Shown here piece after piece: positions 17,808 through 27,370 of a DNA stretch of 64,000 nt. Source of the DNA: Haloquadratum walsbyi J07HQW1 (GTDB lineage Archaea > Halobacteriota > Halobacteria > Halobacteriales > Haloferacaceae); assembly GCA_000415965.1 (NCBI GenBank), contig KE356560.1, positions 570,936 to 634,935 of the forward strand, written 5' to 3'. The notes under the pieces were generated by a model. That model had not been told where the DNA came from and searched no databases. It saw nothing but the letters and a program-made list of their open reading frames with translations. The translations under genes were made by a program, and so were the position numbers. Each line of letters starts with the position of its first letter. Position 1 is the stretch's first letter.

Positions 17808-18710
17808 ATGCTTACACTTGCTGTCACGACTGCCTCAACCACATTTGATCGGATGCAGGAACCACTTGCTGATCGTGATATTACTGTTGAACACCTACAG
17901 GCAACTCAGCGGACTGTCGACCTTACACAGTCACCAACAACTGAGTATGATGTCGGATTTGTGTATCCAGGGCGAATGATGGAAGGCGGTGTTGTCTCAG
18001 CACGTCATAATATTCCATGGGTCAACAATCGGGATGCAGTCCTCACCTCACGAAACAAGGCCGGTGTGCTTGCGATGCTTGAGCGGGCAGAGATTCCGGT
18101 TCCTGAAACGCGTGTTATTTCAAACCCAGTTGATCGTGACGCGATTGTTGCAGCCGTTGACACGCTCTCATTTCCAGTTGTAATCAAACCTAACTCGGCG
18201 ACACGTGGCATTGGAGTCACAAAGGTGAATGAGCTTGACTCATTGCTTGGCGTTATTGATTATCTTGATCTTGTTCATGACTATCAAGCAACGGGTGATA
18301 AGTCATATTTAATTCAGGAGTTCCTCCCAAATGCACGCGACTACCGAGTGATGGTTGTTGATGAGACTGTTGTTGGCGGGGTTGAACGCCGGATATCACG
18401 TTCTCAGTCCGAGTCCGAATCCGAATCCGTTGGTCTCAGTCCGAACACAGATCATGGACAGTGGAAACATAATGTTCATCGTGGGGCAACAGCTCACGGT
18501 GTTCAACTCCCGGATCAATATCAAGAATTGGCAGTAAAAACGGCAGCAGCACTTGATATTAATTATCTTGGCGTTGATATCCTTGTCACCGATCAGCGAG
18601 CAGTTGTTTCTGAGACGAATGCACGACCGACGATTGACGATACTGAAAAATACGATGCCGACTTCTGGGATCAACTTGCTGCGTTGATTCGCCAGACTGC
18701 GCGAAAATAA
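17808..18710 (+). CDS. RimK-like ATP-grasp ligase
   Basis: This 300-residue ATP-grasp enzyme shows VNNRDAVLTSRNKAGVLAMLERA (near residue 70), then FPVVIKPNSATRGIGVTKV with the ATP-binding lysine and glycine loop. QEFLPNARDYRVMVVDETVVGG comes next, and the Mg-binding end GVDILVTD...VSETNARPTID. RimK relatives ligate an amino acid to a protein or small-molecule carboxylate; in haloarchaea similar proteins are called RimK or LysX-like. A Ser/Glu repeat encoded by tccgaa-type hexamers is inserted after VERRISR at about residue 200. The ATG at 17808 is preferred over the upstream GTG at 17793. Confidence 0.82.
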   Translation: MLTLAVTTASTTFDRMQEPLADRDITVEHLQATQRTVDLTQSPTTEYDVGFVYPGRMMEGGVVSARHNIPWVNNRDAVLTSRNKAGVLAMLERAEIPVPETRVISNPVDRDAIVAAVDTLSFPVVIKPNSATRGIGVTKVNELDSLLGVIDYLDLVHDYQATGDKSYLIQEFLPNARDYRVMVVDETVVGGVERRISRSQSESESESVGLSPNTDHGQWKHNVHRGATAHGVQLPDQYQELAVKTAAALDINYLGVDILVTDQRAVVSETNARPTIDDTEKYDADFWDQLAALIRQTARK

Positions 18711-18813
18711 CGTAATCAAACCAATCGTCACTGCTCAACATCAACCCTATCTTCAAAGAAGTGTAAGATAACCCTGATATATACATTTCAGTCGTTGGTA
18801 ATTCGACTTTCTT

Positions 18814-18885
18814 TATTCGAAGCGGAGCGCGCATGCGGGCGTTCCAGTTGAACTGAATTCGTATGGTCTCAGAGAAAAACAGTGT
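18814..18885 (+). repeat. Dispersed intergenic repeat, copy B
   Basis: It contains ttcgaagcggagcgcgca, gggcgttcca and, further on, tctcagagaaaaacagtg. These align with the blocks of the other four copies. It lies between the convergent ends of the ATP-grasp and hsp20 genes. Confidence 0.5.
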
Positions 18886-18997
18886 TCATATTATCAACGA
18901 CTGATACTGACGCTGAGGATAGCGGACAACCGATAGTGCATTAAATCAAACCGAAAATTCAGCCCTCTGATACGCTATACGTTTTGCTGATGGGATA

Positions 18998-19360
18998 TTA
19001 TTCGACGTCAATCGCCGCTGAGTCGTCTGATGTCTGAAATGTCACTTGAAGAATCCCATTATTGAACGATGCATCTGCGCTGTGCTCATCAACGCGTGTT
19101 GGTAACTGCACTCGTTCATCGTACTCGCGACGATCACCCGCGGCTGAGATTGTCAGCACAGTTCCATCGCACTGAAGCGTAATCGCGTCTTTCGTGACAC
19201 CTGGAAGGTCAGCAATAAGTCGAAGCTGTCCATCATTAGTGTACACGTCGACATGTGTTTCGGACGCAAACCCAGTAGCATCATCACTCGTCATCTCATT
19301 CATCATCCGTTCGATCCCATCAAAGAAATCATCAAACGGATCGTCGGGGTCGTCTCTCAT
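18998..19360 (-). CDS. Hsp20/alpha-crystallin family small heat-shock protein
   Basis: This 120-residue protein has a short acidic N-terminal arm (MRDDPDDPFDDFFDGIERMM). An alpha-crystallin domain follows from about residue 35, with HVDVYTNDGQLRLIADLPGV, a TISAAGDRREYDERVQLP stretch and the A-x-x-x-N-G-I-L signature (SFNNGILQVTF) near 101. It is short at the C terminus and lacks a clear I-x-I oligomerisation tail, apart from AAIDVE. By family it holds unfolded proteins without ATP. It is monocistronic. Confidence 0.88.
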   Translation of the reverse strand: MRDDPDDPFDDFFDGIERMMNEMTSDDATGFASETHVDVYTNDGQLRLIADLPGVTKDAITLQCDGTVLTISAAGDRREYDERVQLPTRVDEHSADASFNNGILQVTFQTSDDSAAIDVE

Positions 19361-19483
19361 TCAATTAAATGAAGGGTATGTTGGATAAAAAGACTTCTCC
19401 CCACAGACATATATTGCATGACGAGTCAGGATATTATTTCTCAGCGTGTAAAATCACCGTGGTGAATTCCTCACGACACACAG

Positions 19484-20068
19484 TGGAGAATCCCGGCGGC
19501 TCGATCTCTAAGATGAATCCGACAACTCAGAGCTGACCTGCGCGATAATAACCACGTCAATTCAATCCGACGATGATTGGCTCCCGATTTCCGCTGACAG
19601 GCAATCGTATATACAGACAGGAATTAACAGAGAATGAGGCGATTCCTGCCAGTTCGACGACAACGATGGCGGCTTATCTGCTCAAACAATCAGACAATCA
19701 TCGGACCCACTCAGGTGAACGGTCAGTTCCTCTATTGAACCGATGTGGTGCCCGGTTGCTGTACACGAATCGAAACGCACTCCAACTCCGGCGATGTCTG
19801 CCAGACTCTCCAAGCACAAACAACCCGAGGAGTCCGAATATGATAGAGGAGAAGAGTCCTTCAGGGCTGAAGCGTGACACTCCCAGCAGTCCCACTCCAC
19901 TCCACTCACCACAGTCCGTGAACCCCAGACGGATTCTCACCGTGCCGGGGTTCAGTGAGACTGCAAACCTGTAATCTCTACTTCTCGGGATACCTTCGTC
20001 GCCAGACACACTCTGGCGGACAGTCACGCCCAGCGCGCCGACGCCTTCACGCGGAGAAGAATATCAAT
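19484..20068 (+). mobile_element. tnpB-derived non-autonomous element, family 2 copy a
   Basis: It begins gagaatcccggcggct and contains gatgaatccgacaac a little later. A core follows that is shared with 36661-37160 and 46073-46480 (for example caggtgaacggtcagttcct and gccagactctccaagcacaa). After the palindrome gaaccccagacggattctca comes a decayed right end cgcggagaagaatatcaa, which resembles the cgcggaggaggatgtcaa terminus of family 1. All frames are broken. It fills most of the space between hsp20 and gap. Confidence 0.6.
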
Positions 20069-20291
20069 AAGACATCTCTCTAATCGCTATGTATCCCTAT
20101 GTCGTCAGCGGTACGACTGCGTTTCTTAATAAATGATAGTCATCGACTCGTGTCTCTAGGTATTAGACATATCGATAAGGTATCTTTGTCTTTTGACCCG
20201 CTCTTGTTGGCTTTCTTGAGGGGGTAACCCTGTTTCGATGAGTGCTGTCGGAACATATGGATTCAAGTATGTGTACGAAGTGTACTCGCAT

Positions 20292-21359
20292 ATGAGTGAA
20301 AAATCAAATCTGTCAGCTGATTCCAGTCATGATGCTATTCGAGTCGGTTTAAACGGCTTTGGTCGAATTGGACGAAGCGTTCTCCGAGCAATTATCGATA
20401 ACCCATCAATTGAACTCGTCGGAATTAATGATGTCATGGAGTTTGATGATATGGGTTATTTGGCGAAATACGACACAGTCATGGGTCGTGCCGATGGCAT
20501 CTCACAAGATGGAAATGTACTCACTGTTGGTGAGACAACCGTCCCACTGTACAATATTCAAGACCCGACAGAATTACCGTGGGATCAACTTAACGTCGAT
20601 GTGACACTCGAATGTACTGGCATCTTTCGAACCCGGTCAGACGCCGCTGCACATCTAGAAGCAGGGGCAGACAAAGTGATTATTTCTGCACCACCAAAAG
20701 GTGATGAACCAGTCAAACAGATTGTATACGGTGTTAATCATCACGAATATGCTGGCGAGGACATCCTCTCGAATGCCTCCTGTACGACGAATTCTGTGAG
20801 TCCAGTCGCAAAAGTCCTTGATGATGAATTTGGCATCGAGAGTGGTCTCTTGACGACTGTTCACGCATACACTGGAAGTCAAGCACTTATCGATAGTCCC
20901 ATGACAAAGACGCGACGGGGTCGAGCAGCCGCAGAGAACATTGTTCCGACCTCGACAGGAGCTGCACAAGCAACCACTGAGATACTTCCACAACTTGAAG
21001 GAAAACTCGATGGAATGGCAATGCGTGTCCCCGTACCGAATGGATCGATTACAGAGTTAGTGGTCAATCTGTCGACTGGACCAAGTATCAAAAATGTAAA
21101 TGATGCATTCCGCGATGCTGCTGATGATGGTCCACTCGCTGGTGTCTTAGGCTATACTGATGATGAAGTCGTTTCTTCAGATATTATCGGACTTCCATTC
21201 TCCTCAATGGTCGATCTTCACTCGACCAATCAGGTGAATGCAGGAGGACTCTATAAGATTCTGACATGGTATGATAATGAATTTGGATTCTCAAATCGGA
21301 TGCTTGATCTTGCACAATTCATCATGGGTTCAGACACGGATACGACTACAACCGCGTAG
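20292..21359 (+). CDS. gap: Glyceraldehyde-3-phosphate dehydrogenase (bacterial-type, phosphorylating)
   Basis: This 355-residue enzyme has the NAD(P)-binding start IRVGLNGFGRIGRSVLRA, the catalytic cysteine in SNASCTTNSVSPVAKVL (near residue 170) and the late WYDNEFGFSNRMLDL motif. It is the class I type and not the divergent archaeal class II enzyme. In Haloferax a gap gene next to pgk serves gluconeogenesis, and the same arrangement here suggests the same use, but that is inference. The open frame reaches 20238 after a gaggggg stretch; the ATG at 20292 agrees better with homologues. Confidence 0.92.
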   Translation: MSEKSNLSADSSHDAIRVGLNGFGRIGRSVLRAIIDNPSIELVGINDVMEFDDMGYLAKYDTVMGRADGISQDGNVLTVGETTVPLYNIQDPTELPWDQLNVDVTLECTGIFRTRSDAAAHLEAGADKVIISAPPKGDEPVKQIVYGVNHHEYAGEDILSNASCTTNSVSPVAKVLDDEFGIESGLLTTVHAYTGSQALIDSPMTKTRRGRAAAENIVPTSTGAAQATTEILPQLEGKLDGMAMRVPVPNGSITELVVNLSTGPSIKNVNDAFRDAADDGPLAGVLGYTDDEVVSSDIIGLPFSSMVDLHSTNQVNAGGLYKILTWYDNEFGFSNRMLDLAQFIMGSDTDTTTTA

Positions 21360-21464
21360 TCGCGTGCGCATCTGTGAGTTCTGACTCAAATCATTATATG
21401 ATATCGTTACATTGTCTCTCACGTAGCAACCGACAATCAACAATAACCACTAAAACACTCTCCT

Positions 21465-22718
21465 ATGTCCTCATTTGATACTATCGATACCCTCAACGCT
21501 GACACAGACACAGACACGGGCACGACCGCAGCCGCTGAGAAGCGAGTCCTTCTTCGAGTTGATTTAAATTCACCTATCAGTGATGGCACGGTTCAGGATA
21601 ATCGTCGCTTTGAGCGTCATGCACAGACAATCCAGGAACTATCAGACGCTGGATATCATATTGTTCTTCTTGCACACCAGGGTCGTCCCGGAGGTGATGA
21701 ATTCATTTCACTTGAGGGACATGCGGCGGTACTCGAAAAGCATCTTGATTGTAGCATTGAGTTTATTGATGATACCCACGGCAGGCGAGTTGCTGAGTCA
21801 ATCAACGCAACTGAACCTGGGGATGTATTACTGTTAGAGAATACGCGTATGTGTGAGGATGAACTTCCTGAGGCGGACCCAGAAATAAAAGCCAATACAG
21901 CATTTGTACAGTCACTCTCTGATCACGTGGATGCGTATGTCAATGATGCATATTCGGCCGCACATCGCTCGCATGCATCCCTCGTTGGATTCCCTTGTGT
22001 ACTTCCATCATACGCTGGTCGTGTGATGGAAGCTGAATATAACGCGAATACCGCTATTGCAAACAAATCGTTTGATGGCCCTGTCATTATGGCTGTTGGT
22101 GGGACAAAAGCAACCGACGTTATTGACGTCATCAATAATCTCGGTGAGAGCGTTGACGAATTTTTATTCGGTGGTGTCGTTGGTGAGCTATTCCTCCGTG
22201 CCACAGGCGTTCCAGTCGGCTTTGATCTTGGTTCCGAGACTGACCGATATGACACACAGTGGGAGCGCAATAGGGAGGTAATCAAATCAATCCTGACAAA
22301 GCGCTCTGATCAAATAACACTCGCCAGCGATCTTGCATACCACGATGCAGGCGAACGTGCAGAGGTCGCCGTTGATTCAATCAATCAAAAGACTGTCTCG
22401 TTTATGGACATTGGAACCGCAACGGCAGAAGTATATGCTGAGATGGTTCGTGATGCTGATGCAGTCTTCCTAAAAGGTGCCCTTGGTGCATTTGAGAATG
22501 AAGATTTTGCTGTTGGAACGGTTCGAATTCTTGAAGCGATTGCGGAGAGCGAGTGCTTTTCGGTCGTCGGTGGGGGCGATACCTCTCGGGCAATTGAAAT
22601 GTACGGAATGGATAAAGCGGACTTTGATCACGTCTCAATTGCCGGCGGAGCGTATATCCGTGCGCTCACTGGAGAACCTCTTGCTGGTGTCGAAGCATTG
22701 AAATCTGAAAATATATAA
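21465..22718 (+). CDS. pgk: Phosphoglycerate kinase
   Basis: This 417-residue monomeric kinase transfers phosphate between 1,3-bisphosphoglycerate and ADP. RVLLRVDLNSPISDG (near residue 27), VLLAHQGRPGG, YVNDAYSAAHRSHAS and the nucleotide site VVGGGDTSRAIEMYG (near 375) are all present. Between the first strand and the conserved lysine there is an inserted Asp/Thr run (ADTDTDTGTTAAAEK) coded by gacaca-type repeats that is not part of the usual protein. It follows gap by 105 bp on the same strand. Confidence 0.93.
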   Translation: MSSFDTIDTLNADTDTDTGTTAAAEKRVLLRVDLNSPISDGTVQDNRRFERHAQTIQELSDAGYHIVLLAHQGRPGGDEFISLEGHAAVLEKHLDCSIEFIDDTHGRRVAESINATEPGDVLLLENTRMCEDELPEADPEIKANTAFVQSLSDHVDAYVNDAYSAAHRSHASLVGFPCVLPSYAGRVMEAEYNANTAIANKSFDGPVIMAVGGTKATDVIDVINNLGESVDEFLFGGVVGELFLRATGVPVGFDLGSETDRYDTQWERNREVIKSILTKRSDQITLASDLAYHDAGERAEVAVDSINQKTVSFMDIGTATAEVYAEMVRDADAVFLKGALGAFENEDFAVGTVRILEAIAESECFSVVGGGDTSRAIEMYGMDKADFDHVSIAGGAYIRALTGEPLAGVEALKSENI

Positions 22719-22730
22719 AATTTTATATAT
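22711..22730. promoter_or_regulatory. Perfect 20-bp A/T palindrome over the pgk stop
   Basis: atatataaaattttatatat is its own complement and overlaps the pgk stop codon. It may serve as a transcript end, or simply be an A/T-rich palindrome. Confidence 0.3.
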
Positions 22731-22877
22731 TTCACTCACACTTTCCCCTTCGTTCGCTCAACGGGATTTGTCCGTGGAATCCGATATTGTCTCCTGCTGA
22801 GAGAACATACACCGATATATCGACATCTCAGGAGTTGAATTAAAATTTCTTGTGAGATAATATCCTTCGTTGGGCGG

Positions 22878-22924
22878 AAAACCCGATAATTAGGTGATAC
22901 ACCCGGTAATTCGGGAGGTTTTTT
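22878..22924 (+). terminator. Hairpin with T run between pgk and ribE
   Basis: aaaacccgataatta pairs with taattcgggaggtttt, with a ggtgatacaccc loop that can itself pair. The hairpin is followed by six T residues. It is placed about 160 bp after pgk and 30 bp before the ribE start, so it could instead control ribE. Confidence 0.35.
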
Positions 22925-22953
22925 CACGTCCATCATAAGTGTATAGATATAGT

Positions 22954-23583
22954 ATGTTCACTGGTATTGTCGAGGGAACTGGAATAGTGACCGCAGCAAC
23001 AGCAGATGAGGGTGGTCGACGACTTCGCATTGAACCACCTACAGCGATCGATGCAAGAGAACTTACACATGGGCAATCAATTGCTGTGAGTGGTGCATGT
23101 CTCACCGTCGAGTCATCCGAGGGACCGACAGCGGATACAAACGGTTGGTTTGAGGTGTTTCTTGCGGCTGAAACTATTGATAAAACATATCTCGGTGAGA
23201 TTGATGTCAGTGACCACGTAAACATCGAACGCGCACTCGCAGCTGATGATCGATTCGATGGGCACCTTGTCCAAGGTCACGTTGATATGACCGCCCAGAT
23301 AACCTCAATTGATCGTATTGGCGATGATTGGACCTTTGGATTTGACTTGCCCACGTCGATTGCTCCATACGTCGTGCAAAAAGGATCAATTACTGTCGAT
23401 GGAATTAGTCTGACAGTCGCTGAGCGCAATTCAGAAGAATTCAGTGTCGCGATTATTCCAACGACGTATGAGGTCACAACGCTCTCAGAGAAGGCTGTCG
23501 GTGACCCTGTTCATCTTGAGGTTGATGTTGTTGCAAAGTATGTTGAGCAACTCACCAGCGGCTATCGTGAGTCACTTGAATAA
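22954..23583 (+). CDS. ribE: Riboflavin synthase alpha subunit (RibE)
   Basis: This 209-residue enzyme dismutates two lumazine molecules into riboflavin. It has the two lumazine-binding repeats of the bacterial-type trimeric enzyme: MFTGIVEGTGIV with AVSGACLTVES in the first half, and GHLVQGHVDMTAQI with SITVDGISLTVAE in the second. The C terminus carries FSVAIIPTTYEVTTLSEKAVG. The open frame begins at a GTG at 22939, but MFTGIVE is the invariant start, so the ATG at 22954 is used. A hairpin with a T run lies just upstream. Confidence 0.93.
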   Translation: MFTGIVEGTGIVTAATADEGGRRLRIEPPTAIDARELTHGQSIAVSGACLTVESSEGPTADTNGWFEVFLAAETIDKTYLGEIDVSDHVNIERALAADDRFDGHLVQGHVDMTAQITSIDRIGDDWTFGFDLPTSIAPYVVQKGSITVDGISLTVAERNSEEFSVAIIPTTYEVTTLSEKAVGDPVHLEVDVVAKYVEQLTSGYRESLE

Positions 23584-23661
23584 CGATCAGTTATTCTTCA
23601 ATTGCGAACACAGTCATCTTTCTTCCGGAACATAAAGAAATCGCGTGAGCCGCCTACAGCA

Positions 23662-23708
23662 CAGCAAGCATCAGCATCAGCCAGCATCAGCATCAGCATC
23701 AGCATCAC
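23662..23708. repeat. Simple hexamer repeat (agcatc)n
   Basis: About seven units of agcatc, with one two-base slip, occur in a gene-free region between ribE and the convergent prsW-like gene. The same kind of hexamer is found inside coding regions in this window. Confidence 0.75.
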
Positions 23709-23844
23709 ATCAAACCCCGAGGTGCTCACCTTGCTTATCTGCAGCTGAGCTGGGATTTCACACTTACGTCGATTTGCTGTGTACGAAGCCACAATCCACA
23801 GGAAGTGAATAACACGAGCACATACACCTGAGAAAACGCAATGA

Positions 23845-24846
23845 TTAATTCACATCGCTTTCATCTGAGGTCATTTCAATGTCATTCCCTCTGGAGTGCA
23901 CACGGTGGTAGCTGCTACGATATCGCTGTATCTTAATGAATAACATGAGACCAAAGAGACTGTCATAGAAAACAACGTATATGAGATAGGGAAGAATCCC
24001 AGTTAGTCCGGTAATCGACGCAATAACTCCCGACCCGATACCAACAGTCGCATTATATGTTGCATGGATCACCGCCGCAAGTAATATTCCTTTCATCACG
24101 ATTGGTCCCCGTTGACCAGGATTGAACTTTGCAAGACCAAGATAGTAACCAGCAATTGCTGAATAAATAACATGACCGGGACCAGCAAGTGCTCTAATAG
24201 CCGTTATGCCACCACCAGCACCAATAAGCCCTAATCCGAGATCAAGTCCACTATTTGGTAGCTGTCGAGCAATATACAGCGCATTCTCGATGACCGCAAA
24301 CCCTAAGCCAGCCATTGCGCCGTAGACAGCGCCATCAAGAACAGAATTAAATCGATCATCACTGTATGCATAGAGTCTGACAGCTAATAACTTGACAGAC
24401 TCCTCAATTGGACCAACGACGAGGAAGAAAAACACAATCGAACTAATAAATCCAAGTCCAATGAAGTATGGTCGAAGAATCGTGTTGAGCACAGCCGCAA
24501 AGTTCGCCGTCAGAACCCCGAGTAAAAATGTCGCGACAAGCAATAATATCGGCTCGGTCTCGGTGACATCTGTCAATGAAACATACACAGCAAGCCCGAC
24601 GGCTGGGATTGCTGACAAAGCGGTCAATATTCCTGTTTGTGGATCTGTAAGCGCAGCAAGTCCACCAACAGCAAGCAACAATGTCAGCGCGATAAAAATA
24701 ATAATAGCACGTGCGGACCCCGCAAGAAGCCACCAGAGCACAGACGCAATTCTGTCGGTGCGACTGCGAACCTCCCATGTTGCAATGTCATAGAGGTCAA
24801 GTGAGTCATCAGCCGCCTCCTCTATGGGGTCTTGAGGTCTGACCAT
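23845..24846 (-). CDS. PrsW-like intramembrane metalloprotease
   Basis: This 333-residue protein has about eight membrane segments and the PrsW motifs: GPIEESVKLLAVRLYA near residue 145 with the EExxK core, DGAVYGAMAGLGFAVIENALY near 170 with the ExN motif, GPGHVIYSAIAGYYLG near 225, and HATYNA near 260. The two histidines and the glutamates are the expected metal ligands and catalytic residues. In bacteria PrsW cleaves an anti-sigma factor; archaea lack such targets, so the substrate here is unknown. It is transcribed alone. Confidence 0.85.
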   Translation of the reverse strand: MVRPQDPIEEAADDSLDLYDIATWEVRSRTDRIASVLWWLLAGSARAIIIFIALTLLLAVGGLAALTDPQTGILTALSAIPAVGLAVYVSLTDVTETEPILLLVATFLLGVLTANFAAVLNTILRPYFIGLGFISSIVFFFLVVGPIEESVKLLAVRLYAYSDDRFNSVLDGAVYGAMAGLGFAVIENALYIARQLPNSGLDLGLGLIGAGGGITAIRALAGPGHVIYSAIAGYYLGLAKFNPGQRGPIVMKGILLAAVIHATYNATVGIGSGVIASITGLTGILPYLIYVVFYDSLFGLMLFIKIQRYRSSYHRVHSRGNDIEMTSDESDVN

Positions 24847-25329
24847 TGTATACGCACCGATTATTACTGACCAAACATATCAGTTGTCGTGAACAGCTTT
24901 TTATGAGTCGTTTGTGCCTGAGCATTGCTTCTTTCTGAACCCACACTCAGTTACGTTGAGTTGGAACGCTCATCTGCGTGTTCCGATCTGTTTCGAATAA
25001 TAACAAGGAAATTATAGCCCCAACAAGTGTGAGGAAAACAATAGAAATCTGATCTGTCAATTGACCGTGGTCGCTGCGTTCTATTAGAATCAGCATTTAT
25101 CAAAAGCTATCTCAGAAGCCACCATCGTATGAAAATATATGATAATTTTATTTCTGTCATGATTCGCCACCACCTATTCAGTAACAATATCATATTGTGA
25201 ATTTATCAGCTCAAATCGTTCCGTCCTATATGCATGCATCATTAATCATGATTATCCTCTGATCAAATCAAAACACGAAATCGGGGGAGGACCGATAGCA
25301 TTCAAAATCGTCCATGCATATGGACTGTT
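24847..25329. other. Gene-free stretch between prsW-like and FAU-1 genes
   Basis: This is the 480-bp divergent spacer. Apart from the repeat at 24922-24990, nothing coding is seen. It must hold both promoters. Confidence 0.4.
24922..24990 (-). repeat. Dispersed intergenic repeat, copy C
   Basis: Read on the minus strand it gives ggaacacgcagatgagcgttcc, an imperfect palindrome listed here as its two halves ggaacacgc and gcgttcc. It then reads ctgagtgtgggttcagaaag. This is the clearest copy of the repeat family. Confidence 0.55.
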
Positions 25330-26850
25330 ATGGAGACTGACGATCATACCGTTCGTGTCACTGTGCGTGGGATATACGCCACAGCAGTGACAAAGCGTCT
25401 TCTTGACGCTAATTATGACGTAGTGCAGGCCTCGCCAGTGATTCGCGAGCGGTTCGATGCTGACTTCGATGCTGTATATAACAATGTCACAGTCAGTACA
25501 ACAGACGACCACCAGGGAGTCGGCATACACGGGACAGAATCTGCAGTTAGATCAATTGCAGATGTGCTCACCTCATGTGGGCGGGACACACTTGCATGGG
25601 ATGACACAACGCCACCAGGGGTTATCTTCACTGCACAGATTACAGACACAAAGGGATCAGGCGCACTTTGCGCGCTCATCCCAGCGGCAAAGACCGATAT
25701 TGAGACTGAGACTGAGACTGAATCCGAACTCAGCGATGTAGATATCACAGACGAAAGTGTCGCTGAGGGATATCTCCCATATGACGATACTGATGAGTAC
25801 ATTGAGCAAGGTGATATAATGACCGTCCAAAGTCACCGCAGCATCCCTCCATGGAATGATACCACCCAGCAGGCAGATTCGGTAGTCGGAACGACATTTC
25901 GGGCAGACGGTGGCCTTGCTACACTGATACAGGGTCGTGAGGATATCACGGTCGATACATACGATGATGAAGCAGCACGGGAGCTCGCTGGGATGGTCGA
26001 ACTGATTGATACTGACTTGCCGACAGGATGGGGGATTGAGTGGAATCATGCAGCAACCCAGGCGTCGCTCACAGCGTTAGAATCGGGACTTGATCGAGCT
26101 ATCGAGCGTGCTGAGATGATCTCCGATGGGACAGCGACTAAAGAATCCATATCGACGGGACGATGGCTCTGGTTTGGTCGTGAATCGCGATTTGCACTGG
26201 ATGACATCAGACGAAACGTCGTAACGACAATACATGGTCATCACCGAATCAAAGCCGCCGGGGAGACCGCAAGCGCTGGCGTTGATTTAGCTGAGGCATT
26301 GTGTGGGGACGCTGGAAACGTTAGTATAACAGAGACCAACGAATTCCCGTTTGAGGTAGTGACACAGCAGTTTGGACCAACAGAAGGGGACCGAGTCGAA
26401 CTTTACCACGGAAAGCCTGAGGGTCATGCATTTTCGCTGGGTCAAGGAGAAGTCACCGATTGGGACGCTGATGGGAGTATCGAAGTGACACGAAGAATCT
26501 CTGGACATGGAAGTGGAACATACGATGCACTCGGAACTCCTCGGGAATCTGGTGATACAGCCGTCACAAAAGTCAGAGAAGGACGATGGTGGTATCCAAC
26601 GGTATATCGGAGTCGTGACGGTGATCACAAGGGAACGTACGTGAATATATGTACCCCTGTTGAGTGCTTCCCCGACTCAGTTCGATATGTCGATCTTCAC
26701 GTTGATGTAATTAAATATCCAGATGGAACAGTAGAGCGTGTTGACGATGATGAACTTAACACGGCAGTTACTGCTGGACATATTCCGTCAGCACTTGCAA
26801 AAAAAGCTAAGAGTGTCGCCAGCAGTCTGGAGCGAGCACTTGAGAAATAA
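25330..26850 (+). CDS. FAU-1 family ribonuclease (DUF402)
   Basis: This 506-residue protein corresponds to the archaeal FAU-1/AU-1 family, an RNase E/G-related RNA-binding ribonuclease that acts on A/U-rich or precursor rRNA. The N-terminal S1-like/RNase E-type region begins VRVTVRGIYATAVTKRLLDANY. The C-terminal DUF402 domain carries GTYVNICTPVECFPDSVRYVD near residue 435, with the acidic metal site DLHVDVIKYPDG. A run of alternating Glu and Thr (about residues 120-130), coded by gagact repeats, is inserted in an acidic loop. It is transcribed alone. Confidence 0.85.
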   Translation: METDDHTVRVTVRGIYATAVTKRLLDANYDVVQASPVIRERFDADFDAVYNNVTVSTTDDHQGVGIHGTESAVRSIADVLTSCGRDTLAWDDTTPPGVIFTAQITDTKGSGALCALIPAAKTDIETETETESELSDVDITDESVAEGYLPYDDTDEYIEQGDIMTVQSHRSIPPWNDTTQQADSVVGTTFRADGGLATLIQGREDITVDTYDDEAARELAGMVELIDTDLPTGWGIEWNHAATQASLTALESGLDRAIERAEMISDGTATKESISTGRWLWFGRESRFALDDIRRNVVTTIHGHHRIKAAGETASAGVDLAEALCGDAGNVSITETNEFPFEVVTQQFGPTEGDRVELYHGKPEGHAFSLGQGEVTDWDADGSIEVTRRISGHGSGTYDALGTPRESGDTAVTKVREGRWWYPTVYRSRDGDHKGTYVNICTPVECFPDSVRYVDLHVDVIKYPDGTVERVDDDELNTAVTAGHIPSALAKKAKSVASSLERALEK

Positions 26851-27089
26851 TCAGTCAAATGTACGACAGAATAGGGAGGACAATCACAGAGTGATTACAG
26901 ACGAGCTCATGAACTCCATCGGGTGCTAACTGCAACGGCTTGAAAATATACTCTCCTCAATTCTGGTATTGATGATACATCACGACTTAACAGTCGTAGG
27001 AATGTAGTTTTCACCATTCGAAGCTCAAGCGGAACACGCACACAGACGTTCCAGATCCATACAATGAGTATGAGACTGTGGGTTCAGAG
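26851..27089. other. Spacer after FAU-1 with dispersed repeat copy D
   Basis: The space contains the repeat listed at 27014-27100 and A/T-rich sequence. No gene is seen. Confidence 0.4.
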
Positions 27090-27100
27090 CGGAGAACCAT
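27014..27100 (+). repeat. Dispersed intergenic repeat, copy D
   Basis: It contains attcgaagctcaagcggaac, then acgcacacagacgttcca, and later tgtgggttcagagcggagaa, matching copies B, C and E. Confidence 0.55.
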
Positions 27101-27340
27101 GCATAGCGTAACACCTTAGCTGACGCGAACCATGCGGACCAGCCGGTTGAAAAACCGACCACCCACATCGTGGGTGTCTGTGATGTGCAGATAGGAAGGC
27201 ATCCGCTTGACCGGGCTACATGCGCTGAAACATACGCCCTCAGTCATAGTTGGGCGGCAACCTGTGAGGCTGACCACGCGAAAGCGTCTGTGAGCCGCCG
27301 AGAAGACGCGCAATCCTCATTTCCTCATCTCCTTATCCGG
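27101..27340. mobile_element. Possible IS relic with terminal-type hairpin
   Basis: A hairpin acccacatcgtgggt occurs at 27161-27175, similar in kind to that of the tnpB relic at 9306. It is followed by G/C-rich sequence unlike its neighbours and without a usable frame. No transposase motif could be read, so this is a weak call. Confidence 0.25.
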
Positions 27341-27370
27341 GAATCCCCAGCTTTACTCGTGTGGAGGAAA

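Noticed and set aside
22720-22953. FMN riboswitch before ribE
   Set aside because: The hairpin there lacks the conserved FMN aptamer segments, and this riboswitch is not known from haloarchaea.
23662-23708. CRISPR-like array
   Set aside because: The units are 6-bp simple repeats with no spacers. No other evenly spaced 24-40-bp repeats were found in the window.
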